Shown piece by piece: positions 1 to 7,028 of a DNA stretch of 27,104 bases. The stretch's first letter is position 1. Each line of letters starts with the position of its first letter. The notes below the pieces were generated by a model. That model did not search any database, was not told the DNA's origin, and saw only the letters and a list, made by a program, of their open reading frames with translations. This DNA comes from Candidatus Gottesmanbacteria bacterium RIFCSPHIGHO2_01_FULL_46_14 (lineage in GTDB: Bacteria > Patescibacteriota > Microgenomatia > UBA10105 > UBA927): assembly GCA_001780895.1 (NCBI GenBank), contig MFJJ01000031.1:1-27104 (forward strand), read 5' to 3'. A program made the position numbers and the translations under genes.

Positions 1-1
1 A

Positions 2-85
2 CTGGAAATATTGAAAAAAAGATATGCTGGTGGAGAAATAAATAAAAAAGAGTTTGAGGAAATGAAAAAAGACTTGGCAGGATAG
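2..85 (+). CDS. C-terminal end of a SHOCT-domain protein (5' end outside window)
   Basis: The window opens inside a reading frame that encodes 27 residues before TAG. The sequence LEILKKRYAGGEINKKEFEE followed by MKKDL is the classic SHOCT (short C-terminal) motif: an L-x-x-L-K-x-x-Y/L stretch, G-x-I-T/N, and E-F/Y-x-x-x-K. SHOCT domains form a small helical hairpin at the C-terminus of many bacterial proteins, often membrane or DNA/oligomerisation proteins. What the rest of this protein does cannot be seen. The composition is AT-rich, like the methyltransferase that follows. Confidence 0.75.
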   Translation: MEILKKRYAGGEINKKEFEEMKKDLAG

Positions 86-145
86 TCCACTCCCAGCCAC
101 CCGAATTTTCTTTTTAATTCGAACCTAATATATCTTAGTTTTTGA

Positions 146-151
146 TATACT
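146..151 (+). promoter_or_regulatory. -10 box of a probable leaderless promoter for the methyltransferase
   Basis: TATACT lies six bases before the ATG at 158, so transcription would begin at or next to the start codon. No Shine-Dalgarno sequence is present. A good -35 box is not evident about 17 bp upstream. The call rests on the hexamer and the same short spacing seen at other promoters in the window. Confidence 0.35.
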
Positions 152-157
152 TCTAGT

Positions 158-916
158 ATGGCAAAAGATTTTTACGATAAGGTAGCTAAAAAATTTGGAG
201 GTTATGGATATGGTACTAGCCCTCGGTATAAAAGCGAATATCCAACAGGTAGTCCTGAAATAATTTTTAAGGAAAAGCTTTTGGGATTGAGCTCAAAAAA
301 TAAAATAGCATTGGATGTTGGATGTGCTGATGGCAAATTTACTCTCTCTATTGCTCCTTCTTTCCAAAAAGTATATGGGATTGACACTTCAAAAATAAAT
401 TTGGATGTGGCAAAAAGTCACAATGAGGATGAAAGAAGTAAAAATGTCGAATACTCCTTACAAGATGCAAGCCATACTTCATTTGAAGATTCTTTTTTTG
501 AAATAGCCTATTGTAGAAGAGGACCATCTTACTATGAAGAATATCACAGGGTTCTTAAAATAAAAGGACACTATCTTGAAATTGGAATAGGCGAAATGGA
601 TACTATAGAGTTAAAAAAGATATTTGGGAGAGGACAAGGTTTTGGAAAATGGGACAAGTCCAGATTGGATAAAAACTTAAAAAAACTTCAAGACTTAGGT
701 TTTCAAGTTGTTTTTGCAGAGAACTATCATTACTTTGAATATTATCTTTCCTATGAAGAGTTTGATTTATTTCTGCAAGGTGTGCCTATCTTTGAAGATT
801 TTGATTCAGAGAAGGATAGAGTATCATTACAAAAGTATGTTAAAAAGTTTTCAACTGACAAAGGTATTCAGCTTTCTCGTCATCGATTGGTATTGGTAAT
901 GCAAAAAGTTAGCTAG
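158..916 (+). CDS. class I SAM-dependent methyltransferase
   Basis: This 252-residue protein carries the Rossmann-type SAM-binding motif I ALDVGCADGKFTLSIA at about residues 51-66. A post-I acidic turn (VYGIDTSKINLDVA) follows, and then a motif-II-like segment LQDASHTSFEDSFFEIAYCRRG in which the expected nucleotide-contact D and the hydrophobic strand are present. It resembles the Methyltransf_11/25 group; the substrate cannot be told. The ORF is strikingly AT-rich, dominated by AAA, ATA and TTT codons, unlike the more balanced ychF next door. That suggests it and the preceding SHOCT gene were acquired from another source. ATG 158 is the first start of the frame and has no ribosome binding site; a -10 hexamer six bases before it fits leaderless translation. 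Confidence 0.8.
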   Translation: MAKDFYDKVAKKFGGYGYGTSPRYKSEYPTGSPEIIFKEKLLGLSSKNKIALDVGCADGKFTLSIAPSFQKVYGIDTSKINLDVAKSHNEDERSKNVEYSLQDASHTSFEDSFFEIAYCRRGPSYYEEYHRVLKIKGHYLEIGIGEMDTIELKKIFGRGQGFGKWDKSRLDKNLKKLQDLGFQVVFAENYHYFEYYLSYEEFDLFLQGVPIFEDFDSEKDRVSLQKYVKKFSTDKGIQLSRHRLVLVMQKVS

Positions 917-971
917 AATTGTAGATAAGTATTAGTAACGAAGCGAATATCTCTATGTTAAAATATGGGGA

Positions 972-2063
972 ATGAACTTAACAGTAGGCATCGTCGGTTT
1001 GCCAAACGCCGGGAAAAGCACATTGTTTAATGCGCTTCTCAAGCGCCAGGTTGCCGAGGCTGCCAACTATCCTTTTACCACAATTGAGCCCAATATCGGC
1101 GTCGTTCCGGTGCCGGACGCGCGACTTGCGAAGTTGGCGGAAATTGTCGAGCAAGAAGAAGGGGTAAAACCTCCGCTGGTCTCTGCGATTGTTGAGTTTG
1201 TGGATATTGCGGGTCTCGTGAAAGGCGCTTCGGAAGGGGAGGGATTGGGAAATAAATTCCTTTCCCATATCCGCGAAGTCGATATTATTTGCAACGTCGT
1301 ACGATCCTTCCCGGATCCTGATGTTGTTCATGTGGCTGGATCTGTAGATTCCCAAAGGGATCGGGAAATAATCGAAACCGAACTCATTTTAGCTGATCTG
1401 CAAACGCTGGAAAAACAAGTTGAACCGAGAGGAAAAAAAGATCCGCGATGGGAGCTAATTAAAAAGTTAACAGAAGGGCTCAACAGGGGTAAGCCTGCAA
1501 GAGAAGTAGTCATCGATGAGAAAGCATTAATACAGGATTTGCATTTATTGACTATGAAACCGATTCTGTATGTAGAAAATGTCTCAGAGGAGCAATTGAT
1601 TCCCCATGTCATTCCGGCCACCGAGCCGGAATCCAGTCAAAAAAAAACATGGATCCCGGATCAAGTCCGGGATGACAAAATGCAAATCAGTGCAAAGATC
1701 GAGGCGGAATTGGCGAGTTTAGACCCAGACGAACAAAAAGCGTACCTCAAAGAATTAGGGCTTGAGGCATCGGGGCTTGATCGTCTGATCCAAAAAGCAT
1801 ACGAAACGCTTGGGCTTATCTCATTTTTGACCTGTGGAACGAAGGAGGTACGCGCCTGGACGATAAAAAAAGGTACATTGGCACCCCAGACTGCAGGAGT
1901 GATTCACACGGATTTTGAGAAAAAGTTTATAAAAGCTGATGTGGTTTCATTTAATGAATTTGAGGGATGGAAAAAAGCGCGTGAGATCGGGAAAGTAAGA
2001 AGTGAGGGAAAGGCGTATATTGTGCAGAATGGCGATGTTATTGAGTTCAAGGTCGGCTCGTGA
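972..2063 (+). CDS. ychF: redox-regulated ATPase YchF (OLA1 family) with an in-frame repeat insertion
   Basis: YchF is a universally conserved OBG-family P-loop ATPase that binds ribosomes. The P-loop GLPNAGKST is at residues 9-17, the Switch II region DIAGLVKGASEGEGLG at 78-93, and the YchF-specific NVSE replacing the G4 motif NKxD (hence ATP preference) at 203-206. The C-terminal TGS domain runs from about residue 280 to the end (FLTCGTKEVRAWTI, then GKAYIVQNGDVIEF). Residues 213-235 are encoded exactly by a 69-bp palindromic element that is not part of the family. It lies in the loop between NVSE and the conserved SAKIEAEL. Without it the protein would be about 340 residues, somewhat shorter than typical. 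A GGGGA just before ATG 972 may serve as a weak ribosome binding site. rpsF starts 14-17 bp after its stop. Confidence 0.96.
   Translation: MNLTVGIVGLPNAGKSTLFNALLKRQVAEAANYPFTTIEPNIGVVPVPDARLAKLAEIVEQEEGVKPPLVSAIVEFVDIAGLVKGASEGEGLGNKFLSHIREVDIICNVVRSFPDPDVVHVAGSVDSQRDREIIETELILADLQTLEKQVEPRGKKDPRWELIKKLTEGLNRGKPAREVVIDEKALIQDLHLLTMKPILYVENVSEEQLIPHVIPATEPESSQKKTWIPDQVRDDKMQISAKIEAELASLDPDEQKAYLKELGLEASGLDRLIQKAYETLGLISFLTCGTKEVRAWTIKKGTLAPQTAGVIHTDFEKKFIKADVVSFNEFEGWKKAREIGKVRSEGKAYIVQNGDVIEFKVGS
1608..1676 (+). repeat. 69-bp double-hairpin palindromic element, copy 1 (inside ychF)
   Basis: The element begins GTCATTCCGG and ends CCGGGATGAC. It folds into two adjacent hairpins: ATTCCGGC/GCCGGAAT and ATCCCGGA/TCCGGGAT, joined by an A-rich linker. 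Its length of 23 codons keeps the ychF frame open; the first base is a codon first position, giving a peptide that starts VIPATEPE and ends VRDD. Copies 2 and 3 in the window have the same length and the same plus-strand orientation. Copy 1 and copy 3 differ at 8 of 69 positions by my count, and six of these form three compensatory base pairs. Confidence 0.9.
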
Positions 2064-2079
2064 TATCATTCTCCCCATG

Positions 2080-2361
2080 ATGCGAACGTATGAACTGATG
2101 GTTGTAGCTAAGCCGGATTTTCCGGTGGACGATGAGGCGAGGCGAAAAAGTCTGGTACAAGATTTGGTAGGCGAGGGCGTATCGGTTGATACTATTTCTG
2201 TAGTCGGGAAGAAACGATTAGCTTATGAAATAAAGAAACAGACGGAAGGCGTGTATCTGTTGGCGACTTTGACAGGACAAAGCATCAAGAATGCAGAGAT
2301 TCAAAAACGGGCAAATGTGAATGCTAGCGTATTGCGATTTTTGCTGATCATAAAGCATTAA
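2080..2361 (+). CDS. rpsF: 30S ribosomal protein bS6
   Basis: The protein begins MRTYELMVVAKPDF, the typical opening of bS6. It continues through the family's VGKKRLAYEIKKQTEGVYLL segment (a variant of GRRRLAYPI-K---G-Y), ending with SVLRFLLI. It binds 16S rRNA in the platform of the 30S subunit, paired with bS18. Two adjacent ATGs exist (2077 and 2080); I chose the second because bS6 proteins start with M-R-x-Y-E. There is no clear ribosome binding site, and coupling to the ychF stop at 2063 is likely. ssb starts two bases after its stop. Confidence 0.95.
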   Translation: MRTYELMVVAKPDFPVDDEARRKSLVQDLVGEGVSVDTISVVGKKRLAYEIKKQTEGVYLLATLTGQSIKNAEIQKRANVNASVLRFLLIIKH

Positions 2362-2363
2362 GT

Positions 2364-2852
2364 ATGGCGTCACGGAGTTTAAACAAAGTCTTATTGATCG
2401 GGAATCTGACGAGAGATCCGGAACTTCGGTATACCCCGACCGGCGCAGCGGTCTGTACGATTGGCCTTGCGACCAATCGATACTGGACAACCGAATCCGG
2501 AGAAAAGAAAGAAGAAACGGAATTTCACCGCGTCGTTGCCTGGAATAAACTTGCAGAGCTCTGTAGCCAGCTTTTGATAAAAGGCCGAAAGATTTACGTT
2601 GAAGGGCGGCTTCGTACGACGACTTGGCAAGCGCAAGACGGCAATCAAAGGAATACGACTGAGATTGTTATCGAAGACATGATTTTATTAGACTCAAAGA
2701 GACCTCCGGTTGGAGAAGAAGCAATTGTTACAGCGCAATCTGTTGCGCAGCCAACCCCGACTCAGTCGCAGCCAAGCGTCGAAAAAAAGAAAAAGGACGA
2801 AACAAGCCAAAAACCATCTGAAGATGTCAATCCGGATGATATTCCATTTTAA
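2364..2852 (+). CDS. ssb: single-stranded DNA-binding protein
   Basis: A 162-residue SSB. The N-terminal OB fold (about residues 1-108) contains the characteristic NKVLLIGNLTRDPELRYTP start, then FHRVVAWNKLAELC, KGRKIYVEGRLRTTTW and the TEIVIEDMILL strand. A disordered Pro/Gln/Lys-rich linker follows. The protein ends DDIPF, the acidic tip that recruits replication and repair partners. It sits between rpsF and rpsR as in many bacteria, with only 2-3 bp gaps, so the three are almost certainly co-transcribed. Confidence 0.97.
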   Translation: MASRSLNKVLLIGNLTRDPELRYTPTGAAVCTIGLATNRYWTTESGEKKEETEFHRVVAWNKLAELCSQLLIKGRKIYVEGRLRTTTWQAQDGNQRNTTEIVIEDMILLDSKRPPVGEEAIVTAQSVAQPTPTQSQPSVEKKKKDETSQKPSEDVNPDDIPF

Positions 2853-2855
2853 CCT

Positions 2856-3101
2856 ATGAGACCAAAATCACGATTTACCAAAAGACCAATGCGGCCAGTT
2901 CCGAGGAACTGTGCGTTTTGTGATACCAAAACAGAGCCGGATTTTAAAGACATCGGCATGCTTTCTAAGTTTGTGACCGAGCGGGGAAAGCTTGTCGCAC
3001 GGGGTAAAACGGGCATCTGCAGCACGCACCAACGCAAACTGACCGTTTCCGTCAAACACGCGCGCCATGTTGCGTTACTCCCCTTTGTTGTGAGAGCATA
3101 A
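2856..3101 (+). CDS. rpsR: 30S ribosomal protein bS18
   Basis: 81 residues. A basic N-terminus is followed by CAFCDTKTEPDFKDIGMLSKFV and the conserved C-terminal half GKLVARGKTGICSTHQRKLTVSVKHARHVALLPFV, which matches bS18 (normally I-P-R-R-x-T-G-x-C-x-K-x-Q-R-x-L-x-x-A-I-K-R-A-R-x-x-x-L-L-P-Y). Three cysteines, two of them in a CxxC, suggest the zinc-binding form. It partners bS6 on the 30S platform. The usual downstream gene rplI (bL9) is absent; a protease gene follows six bases later. Confidence 0.95.
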   Translation: MRPKSRFTKRPMRPVPRNCAFCDTKTEPDFKDIGMLSKFVTERGKLVARGKTGICSTHQRKLTVSVKHARHVALLPFVVRA

Positions 3102-3107
3102 CCGATA

Positions 3108-4379
3108 ATGACCCTGCCATTTTCCAAAATCAGAAAATACGTTCTTCTTATTACCTTCCTTATTCTCGCCGGAGGAGTAGGATACACGCTCGGGGAGAAA
3201 AAAGTCGGTCTCACTAGTACTCCCAAAAACGGTGTTGTCGTTCATCAAGATGCACCTTCGGGCATTGACGTAGATTTTTCCCTTTTTTGGGACGTCTGGC
3301 AAAAGCTCGGTCGGTACTACATCGATCGGGCGAGCCTCGATACGCAAAAGATGGTTTGGGGGGCAATCAGCGGGATGGTTGCTTCGGCCGGTGACCCGTA
3401 TACCGTATTTCTGCCACCCAAAGAGAATGACGAGTTCAAGGCGGATTTAGGAGGAGAATTTGAAGGCATCGGTGCCCAACTCGGGCTCAAAGAAAATAGA
3501 ATTATCGTCATTGCGCCGCTTAAGGGTACTCCCGCCGAACGTGCAGGAATCCGACCGAGCGACTGGATTCTCAAGGTAGATGATAAAGAGACTTCCGGTT
3601 GGACCGTTGCCGAGGCGGTAACCAAAATACGTGGAACCCGGGGAACGAGTGTGACCCTCACGCTTTTGCATGAAAATGAAATGGAACCCATTGATATGGC
3701 GATTCGGCGGGATACGATTCTTGTTCCTTCCGTCGTTTCGTGGGTCAAGCAGGTTAGTGAGATTACCGAAATTAGTGCGGTGCCCGGTGCTGGGGCGCTT
3801 AAAGCCAGGGCTGATACAATCGCGTATCTGAGTCTTTCCCGATTCGGCGATCATACCAATGAAGATTGGTTAAAGGAGGTAGACAGCGTTCTTGCTCAAC
3901 AAGGGTCGCTCAAAGGGCTCGTGTTTGATTTGAGAAACAATCCGGGTGGATATTTAGAAGGATCGGTGTTTATCGCGAGCGAGTTTCTCAAGAGCGGGCA
4001 GGTCGTCTCGCAGGTCAATAGCGATGGAAGCCGTCAGGAGTACCAAGTGGATCGAAAAGGGAAGCTCTATGATATTCCGATGGTCGTTTTGGTGAACAAA
4101 GGGAGTGCGTCGGCCGCTGAAATCGTCGCTGGCGCTTTAAGAGACCACAAGCGGGCCAGAATCGTCGGGGAGACGACGTTTGGTAAAGGAAGCGTCCAAA
4201 CCCCGCAGGATCTTCCCGGAGGAGCAGGACTTCATATAACCACCGGAAAATGGTTTACGCCCAATGGAGGCTCAATAAATAAAGAAGGAATTACACCGGA
4301 TATCGAAGTAAAACTCGAGGTCTACGAAGCAAGTGCTGATGCCCAGCTTGCAAAAGCCATAGAACTGCTTCTACAATAA
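3108..4379 (+). CDS. ctpA: S41 family C-terminal processing protease (CtpA-like)
   Basis: 423 residues. One N-terminal membrane anchor (about residues 12-30) exports the rest. A PDZ domain lies around residues 110-195 (GIGAQLGLKENRIIVIAPLKGTPAERAGIRPSDWILKVD). The tail-specific protease core follows: the LVFDLRNNPGGYLEGSV strand-turn, NKGSASAAEIVAG with catalytic Ser335, and GETTFGKGSVQ with the general base Lys360. The 25-residue Ser-Lys spacing is as in characterised CtpA enzymes. Such proteases trim or degrade envelope proteins from the C-terminus. It is followed 14 bp later by an HtrA protease, so the two form an envelope quality-control pair within the ribosomal-protein transcription unit. 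Confidence 0.95.
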   Translation: MTLPFSKIRKYVLLITFLILAGGVGYTLGEKKVGLTSTPKNGVVVHQDAPSGIDVDFSLFWDVWQKLGRYYIDRASLDTQKMVWGAISGMVASAGDPYTVFLPPKENDEFKADLGGEFEGIGAQLGLKENRIIVIAPLKGTPAERAGIRPSDWILKVDDKETSGWTVAEAVTKIRGTRGTSVTLTLLHENEMEPIDMAIRRDTILVPSVVSWVKQVSEITEISAVPGAGALKARADTIAYLSLSRFGDHTNEDWLKEVDSVLAQQGSLKGLVFDLRNNPGGYLEGSVFIASEFLKSGQVVSQVNSDGSRQEYQVDRKGKLYDIPMVVLVNKGSASAAEIVAGALRDHKRARIVGETTFGKGSVQTPQDLPGGAGLHITTGKWFTPNGGSINKEGITPDIEVKLEVYEASADAQLAKAIELLLQ

Positions 4380-4393
4380 GAAAGATTTTCAGT

Positions 4394-5563
4394 ATGAAAA
4401 TATCAAAACTTTTTATTACCGTTGCCGCAGTAATTTTCATCATTGGCGGCATTGTTTCTTCTGGTGCGTTTGGTCTGAATTGGCGATTTATAGAACAGTA
4501 CATAAAATTTCCGGTAGTTCAAACGCCTGTATCTCCCATTACCCAAGTGCGCGTGACCAATGAAGAATCTGCAGTAGTCGATGTTGTCGACCGCGTTTCT
4601 CCCGCAGTCGTAACCATTGGCATTAAAGGAACCAGAAGGATTGGTGATGTCCTTGAGCTCAATCCCTTTGATCCGTCTTCTCCGTTTAGAAGAAGGCCGG
4701 GACAAACACAGCAATTTGAACAGGATATTGCGACGGGATTTATCGTGGGTACGGACGGACTCATTATTACCAATAAACATGTCGTATCGGATACAAGCGC
4801 TGGGTATCGTGTTATTACCAAAGACGACAAAACGTTTGACGTAGCCAAAATTTATCGCGATCCGTCAAATGATTTAGCGATACTTAAAATTAATCCGCCA
4901 GCTGGCGGAGGTCTTTCTACTGTAGAAATGGGTGACTCTGATAAGATTCGCGTGGGGCAGATGGCTATAGCCATCGGAACGGCGCTCGGAGAATTCCGCA
5001 ATACGGTAACGACCGGTGTTATCTCCGGCGTCGGTCGGGGGATTACCGCCGGCGGGCCATTTGAAGGATACGTCGAAAAACTCGATAACGTCATCCAGAC
5101 CGATGCCGCGATCAATCCGGGTAACTCCGGAGGGCCACTTCTCAACTCCAGCGGGCAGGTGATCGGCGTTAATACGGCAATTTCGGGTAACGCCGAAAAT
5201 ATTGGGTTTGCGATCCCGATTAATGTCGCCCGCGATGCTCTTAACAACTTCAATACCACCGGTCAGTTTAACCGGCCGTTTTTGGGTGTTGAATTTCAAA
5301 TGATCCCGCGTCAAACCGCAGTATTAAATGATCTCCCCGAGGGCGCCTATATTCAATCTGTTGTTGACGCTAGTCCGGCCCAAATTGCAGGCCTCCAAAA
5401 CGAGGATATTATTACCAAAATTGACGGCGATAAACTTACTGTGGATAACGATCTTGCTAAAGTGATTAGCAAGAAAAAAGTAGGGGATCATGCGACATTA
5501 ACTGTATGGCGGGATGAAAAAGAAGTAACGCTCACGGTAACACTGGGAACACAAGAACAGTGA
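4394..5563 (+). CDS. htrA: HtrA/DegP-family trypsin-like serine protease
   Basis: 389 residues. An N-terminal hydrophobic segment (about residues 6-24) is a signal anchor. The chymotrypsin-fold protease has the full triad: His129 in TNKHVV, Asp160 in NDLAILKI, and Ser245 in GNSGGPL. One C-terminal PDZ domain follows (FLGVEFQMIP through GDHATLTVWRDEKEVTLTVTLG), with the GxYIQSVVDASPAQIAGLQNEDII peptide-binding groove region. A single PDZ makes it DegS/DegQ-short-like. It probably degrades misfolded proteins outside the membrane. A 16-bp perfect palindrome encodes the loop after LKI (4894-4909) and may be a small inserted repeat. Confidence 0.95.
   Translation: MKISKLFITVAAVIFIIGGIVSSGAFGLNWRFIEQYIKFPVVQTPVSPITQVRVTNEESAVVDVVDRVSPAVVTIGIKGTRRIGDVLELNPFDPSSPFRRRPGQTQQFEQDIATGFIVGTDGLIITNKHVVSDTSAGYRVITKDDKTFDVAKIYRDPSNDLAILKINPPAGGGLSTVEMGDSDKIRVGQMAIAIGTALGEFRNTVTTGVISGVGRGITAGGPFEGYVEKLDNVIQTDAAINPGNSGGPLLNSSGQVIGVNTAISGNAENIGFAIPINVARDALNNFNTTGQFNRPFLGVEFQMIPRQTAVLNDLPEGAYIQSVVDASPAQIAGLQNEDIITKIDGDKLTVDNDLAKVISKKKVGDHATLTVWRDEKEVTLTVTLGTQEQ
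4894..4909. repeat. 16-bp perfect palindrome inside htrA
   Basis: TCCGCCAGCTGGCGGA is self-complementary. It encodes part of NPPAGGG, a surface-loop position just after the catalytic-Asp strand, where family members vary in length. It may be a short palindromic repeat unit tolerated in the loop, or simply chance; only one copy is seen in this window. Confidence 0.5.
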
Positions 5564-5567
5564 GCAC

Positions 5568-5605
5568 TTGACAGAACATGGTTTGTTAGTGTACACTTTG
5601 TACAC
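5568..5605 (+). promoter_or_regulatory. promoter and palindromic operator of the Phd/VapC module
   Basis: A consensus -35 TTGACA (5568-5573) is followed after 18 bp by TACACT (5592-5597). A perfect inverted repeat GTGTACA-CTT-TGTACAC (5589-5605) covers the -10 region and probable start site. That is the arrangement expected for autorepression by a Phd/YefM antitoxin. The ATG at 5607/5610 lies about 9-12 nt after the -10, so the mRNA would be leaderless or nearly so. Confidence 0.75.
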
Positions 5606-5609
5606 TATG

Positions 5610-5912
5610 ATGACGCTCTCCGCCACGGATGCGAGAAACAGATTTTTCGAACTCCTCAATCTGGCCATGTATAAAGGGGAGGAATTTTTGGTCGAAAAAG
5701 ACGGAAAGCCCGCCATGAGGCTTCTGCCTCCGGAGGAAAAGAAGTCTCCTGAAAAAATAAAAGCAACACTTGCAGAATTTAGAAAAGTTTTTGCAAGATC
5801 AGCAAAAAGAAAATACTGGTCTGTTTTGGATACTCCTGCGTGGAAAAGAAATGAGAGAAAGTATTTAGAAAATATATCGAAAGGAATTCTCCGTGGACAA
5901 GATCGTTCTTGA
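5610..5912 (+). CDS. Phd/YefM-type antitoxin
   Basis: The protein starts MTLSATDARNRFFELLNLAMYKGEEFLVEKDGKPAMRLLP, matching the Phd/YefM fold: M-x-x-x-S-A-x-x-A-R-x-x-F-x-x-L-L then x-x-x-x-V-x-K-x-G-K-P-V-A-x-L. This part should bind DNA as a dimer. The C-terminal half (KSPEKIKATLAEFRKVF to the end) would wrap the toxin. Of the two adjacent ATGs (5607, 5610) I chose the second. The first in-frame TTG at 5568 is the -35 box and cannot be the start. The gene overlaps the PIN toxin by 20 bp. An operator overlaps its promoter, so autoregulation is likely. Confidence 0.85.
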   Translation: MTLSATDARNRFFELLNLAMYKGEEFLVEKDGKPAMRLLPPEEKKSPEKIKATLAEFRKVFARSAKRKYWSVLDTPAWKRNERKYLENISKGILRGQDRS

Positions 5913-6294
5913 CACCGATACCCTCATTGATTACTCCAAAGGATACGCTCCGTGGATAGATACGGCGATGCACGCCGCGAGTATCCGTCTGGTGCTCCCC
6001 ACCATAGTTATCGCTGAGTTTTTTGCCTCCAAGACGCTTGATGACCCCTACGAAGTTGAGGTCGCGGATAGAACCTTCGTGCTTTTTGATCAGCAGGATC
6101 TGACAGAACCCATCGCGAAAATGCTCGGAGGGTTGCTTCGTCACAAAACGTACCCAACGGGCGCAAGCACCGCGGACCTCATTATTGCTGCGACAGCGCT
6201 TTTACTTCGCGCGCCGCTTGCAACACGCAATACCGCCCATTTCAAAGGCATCCCCGGCCTTACGTTTTTTCAGCCAAAACAAGCGCTTCCGTGA
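5893..6294 (+). CDS. vapC: PIN-domain ribonuclease toxin (VapC family)
   Basis: 133 residues. The PIN acidic residues are in order: the first Asp pair in KIVLDTDTLIDY, the Glu in PTIVIAEFFASK, and the later Asp in STADLIIAATALLL, followed by the terminal LATRNTAHFKGIPGL that is typical of VapC. Such toxins cleave tRNA or rRNA with Mg2+ and are silenced by the cognate antitoxin upstream. The start is GTG 5893, supported by AAGGA eight bases upstream; the reading frame overlaps the antitoxin gene. The 3' end overlaps the opposite-strand prfA by 35 bp, which is unusual for two essential-looking C-termini. Confidence 0.9.
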   Translation: MDKIVLDTDTLIDYSKGYAPWIDTAMHAASIRLVLPTIVIAEFFASKTLDDPYEVEVADRTFVLFDQQDLTEPIAKMLGGLLRHKTYPTGASTADLIIAATALLLRAPLATRNTAHFKGIPGLTFFQPKQALP

Positions 6295-6961
6295 TCTTGT
6301 GTAATTTTCCGTTAACTATATCTTCTAAATTATGCCAGCTTTTGTTGATCCGGTGGTCGGTGACGCGGTTTTGGGGATAGTTGTAGGTGCGGATTTTTTC
6401 GGCGCGCATGCCCCGGCCGATGATGCTTCGGCTTTCACTTAGTACTTGAGCATTCTCCAAAAGCTGCTTTTCCCAGAGTTTGGCTCGCAGCATGGAAAGT
6501 GCCACGGCGCGGTTTTGAAATTGGTCACGCTCGGTTTGGGCAGCAACGACGATGCCCGTCGGTATATGGCGAACGCGGACTGCGGAACTGACTTTATTGA
6601 CATTTTGTCCGCCTTTTCCTCCGCTTCGGAAAAACTCCCATTCTATTTCATCATTTCTGATAACGACCTCGTTTTCCGGAATTTCAGGGAGAACCGCCAC
6701 TGTTGCTGTGGACGTATGAATTCTGCCATGACGCTCGGTTGACGGTATACGCTGGACTCTGTGCGTACCTGCTTCGTACTGGAGTTTGGTAAATGCTTGT
6801 GGTCCTCGCAAGCGGAGGACCAAATTGTCGATCTGTTCTACTTTCCAGCCCAAGATATTGGCATATCTCGTGTACATGCGCATGAGATCAGCGGCCCAAT
6901 TCTTGGCTTCTTCACCACCAGGCCCGGGCCGAAATTCGAGAATAGCTACATCTGTGTTCAT
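6260..6961 (-). CDS. prfA: peptide chain release factor 1, lacking the N-terminal domain
   Basis: 233 residues, against about 360 in typical RF1. It starts at MNTDVAILEFRPGPGGEEAKNWA, equivalent to about residue 110 of the E. coli protein. Domain 2/4 has the stop-codon tripeptide in the PxT class (PST, residues 73-75 in HRVQRIPSTERHGRIHTSTATVAVLPE), which marks it as RF1 (UAA/UAG) rather than RF2 (SPF). Domain 3 has GGKGGQ with the catalytic GGQ at 117-119. The end RTYNYPQNRVTDHRINKSWHNLEDIVNGKL is normal. Domain 1, which contacts the GTPase centre and RF3, is missing, and a stop codon lies in frame just upstream. Either the lineage has a short RF1, or the inserted four-helix-bundle gene upstream removed the 5' part. 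Its place downstream of rpmE on the same strand is the common bacterial order. Confidence 0.9.
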   Translation of the reverse strand: MNTDVAILEFRPGPGGEEAKNWAADLMRMYTRYANILGWKVEQIDNLVLRLRGPQAFTKLQYEAGTHRVQRIPSTERHGRIHTSTATVAVLPEIPENEVVIRNDEIEWEFFRSGGKGGQNVNKVSSAVRVRHIPTGIVVAAQTERDQFQNRAVALSMLRAKLWEKQLLENAQVLSESRSIIGRGMRAEKIRTYNYPQNRVTDHRINKSWHNLEDIVNGKLHKITEALVLAEKT

Positions 6962-6970
6962 AATGATAAG

Positions 6971-7016
6971 TCCAAATTACAAATTTCAAATGACAAATCA
7001 AATCCAAATGACAAAG
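6971..7016. repeat. AT-rich tandem/inverted repeat bordering the four-helix-bundle gene
   Basis: Between the prfA start and the four-helix-bundle gene, the motif CAAATGACAAA occurs twice (6987-6997 and 7005-7015). The stretch ACAAATTTCAAATGACAAAT (6979-6998) resembles, in inverse orientation, the stretch at 7403-7421 on the other side of the gene (ACAAATCTAAATGTCAAAT on the minus strand). The pair reads like imperfect terminal inverted repeats. Confidence 0.55.
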
Positions 7017-7028
7017 TTAAGCCAACGG

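Noticed and set aside
6260..6961. Assignment as RF2 (prfB) or PrfH
   Set aside because: The recognition tripeptide is PST (PxT class), not SPF, and the surrounding HRVQRIPSTERHGRIHTS follows RF1.
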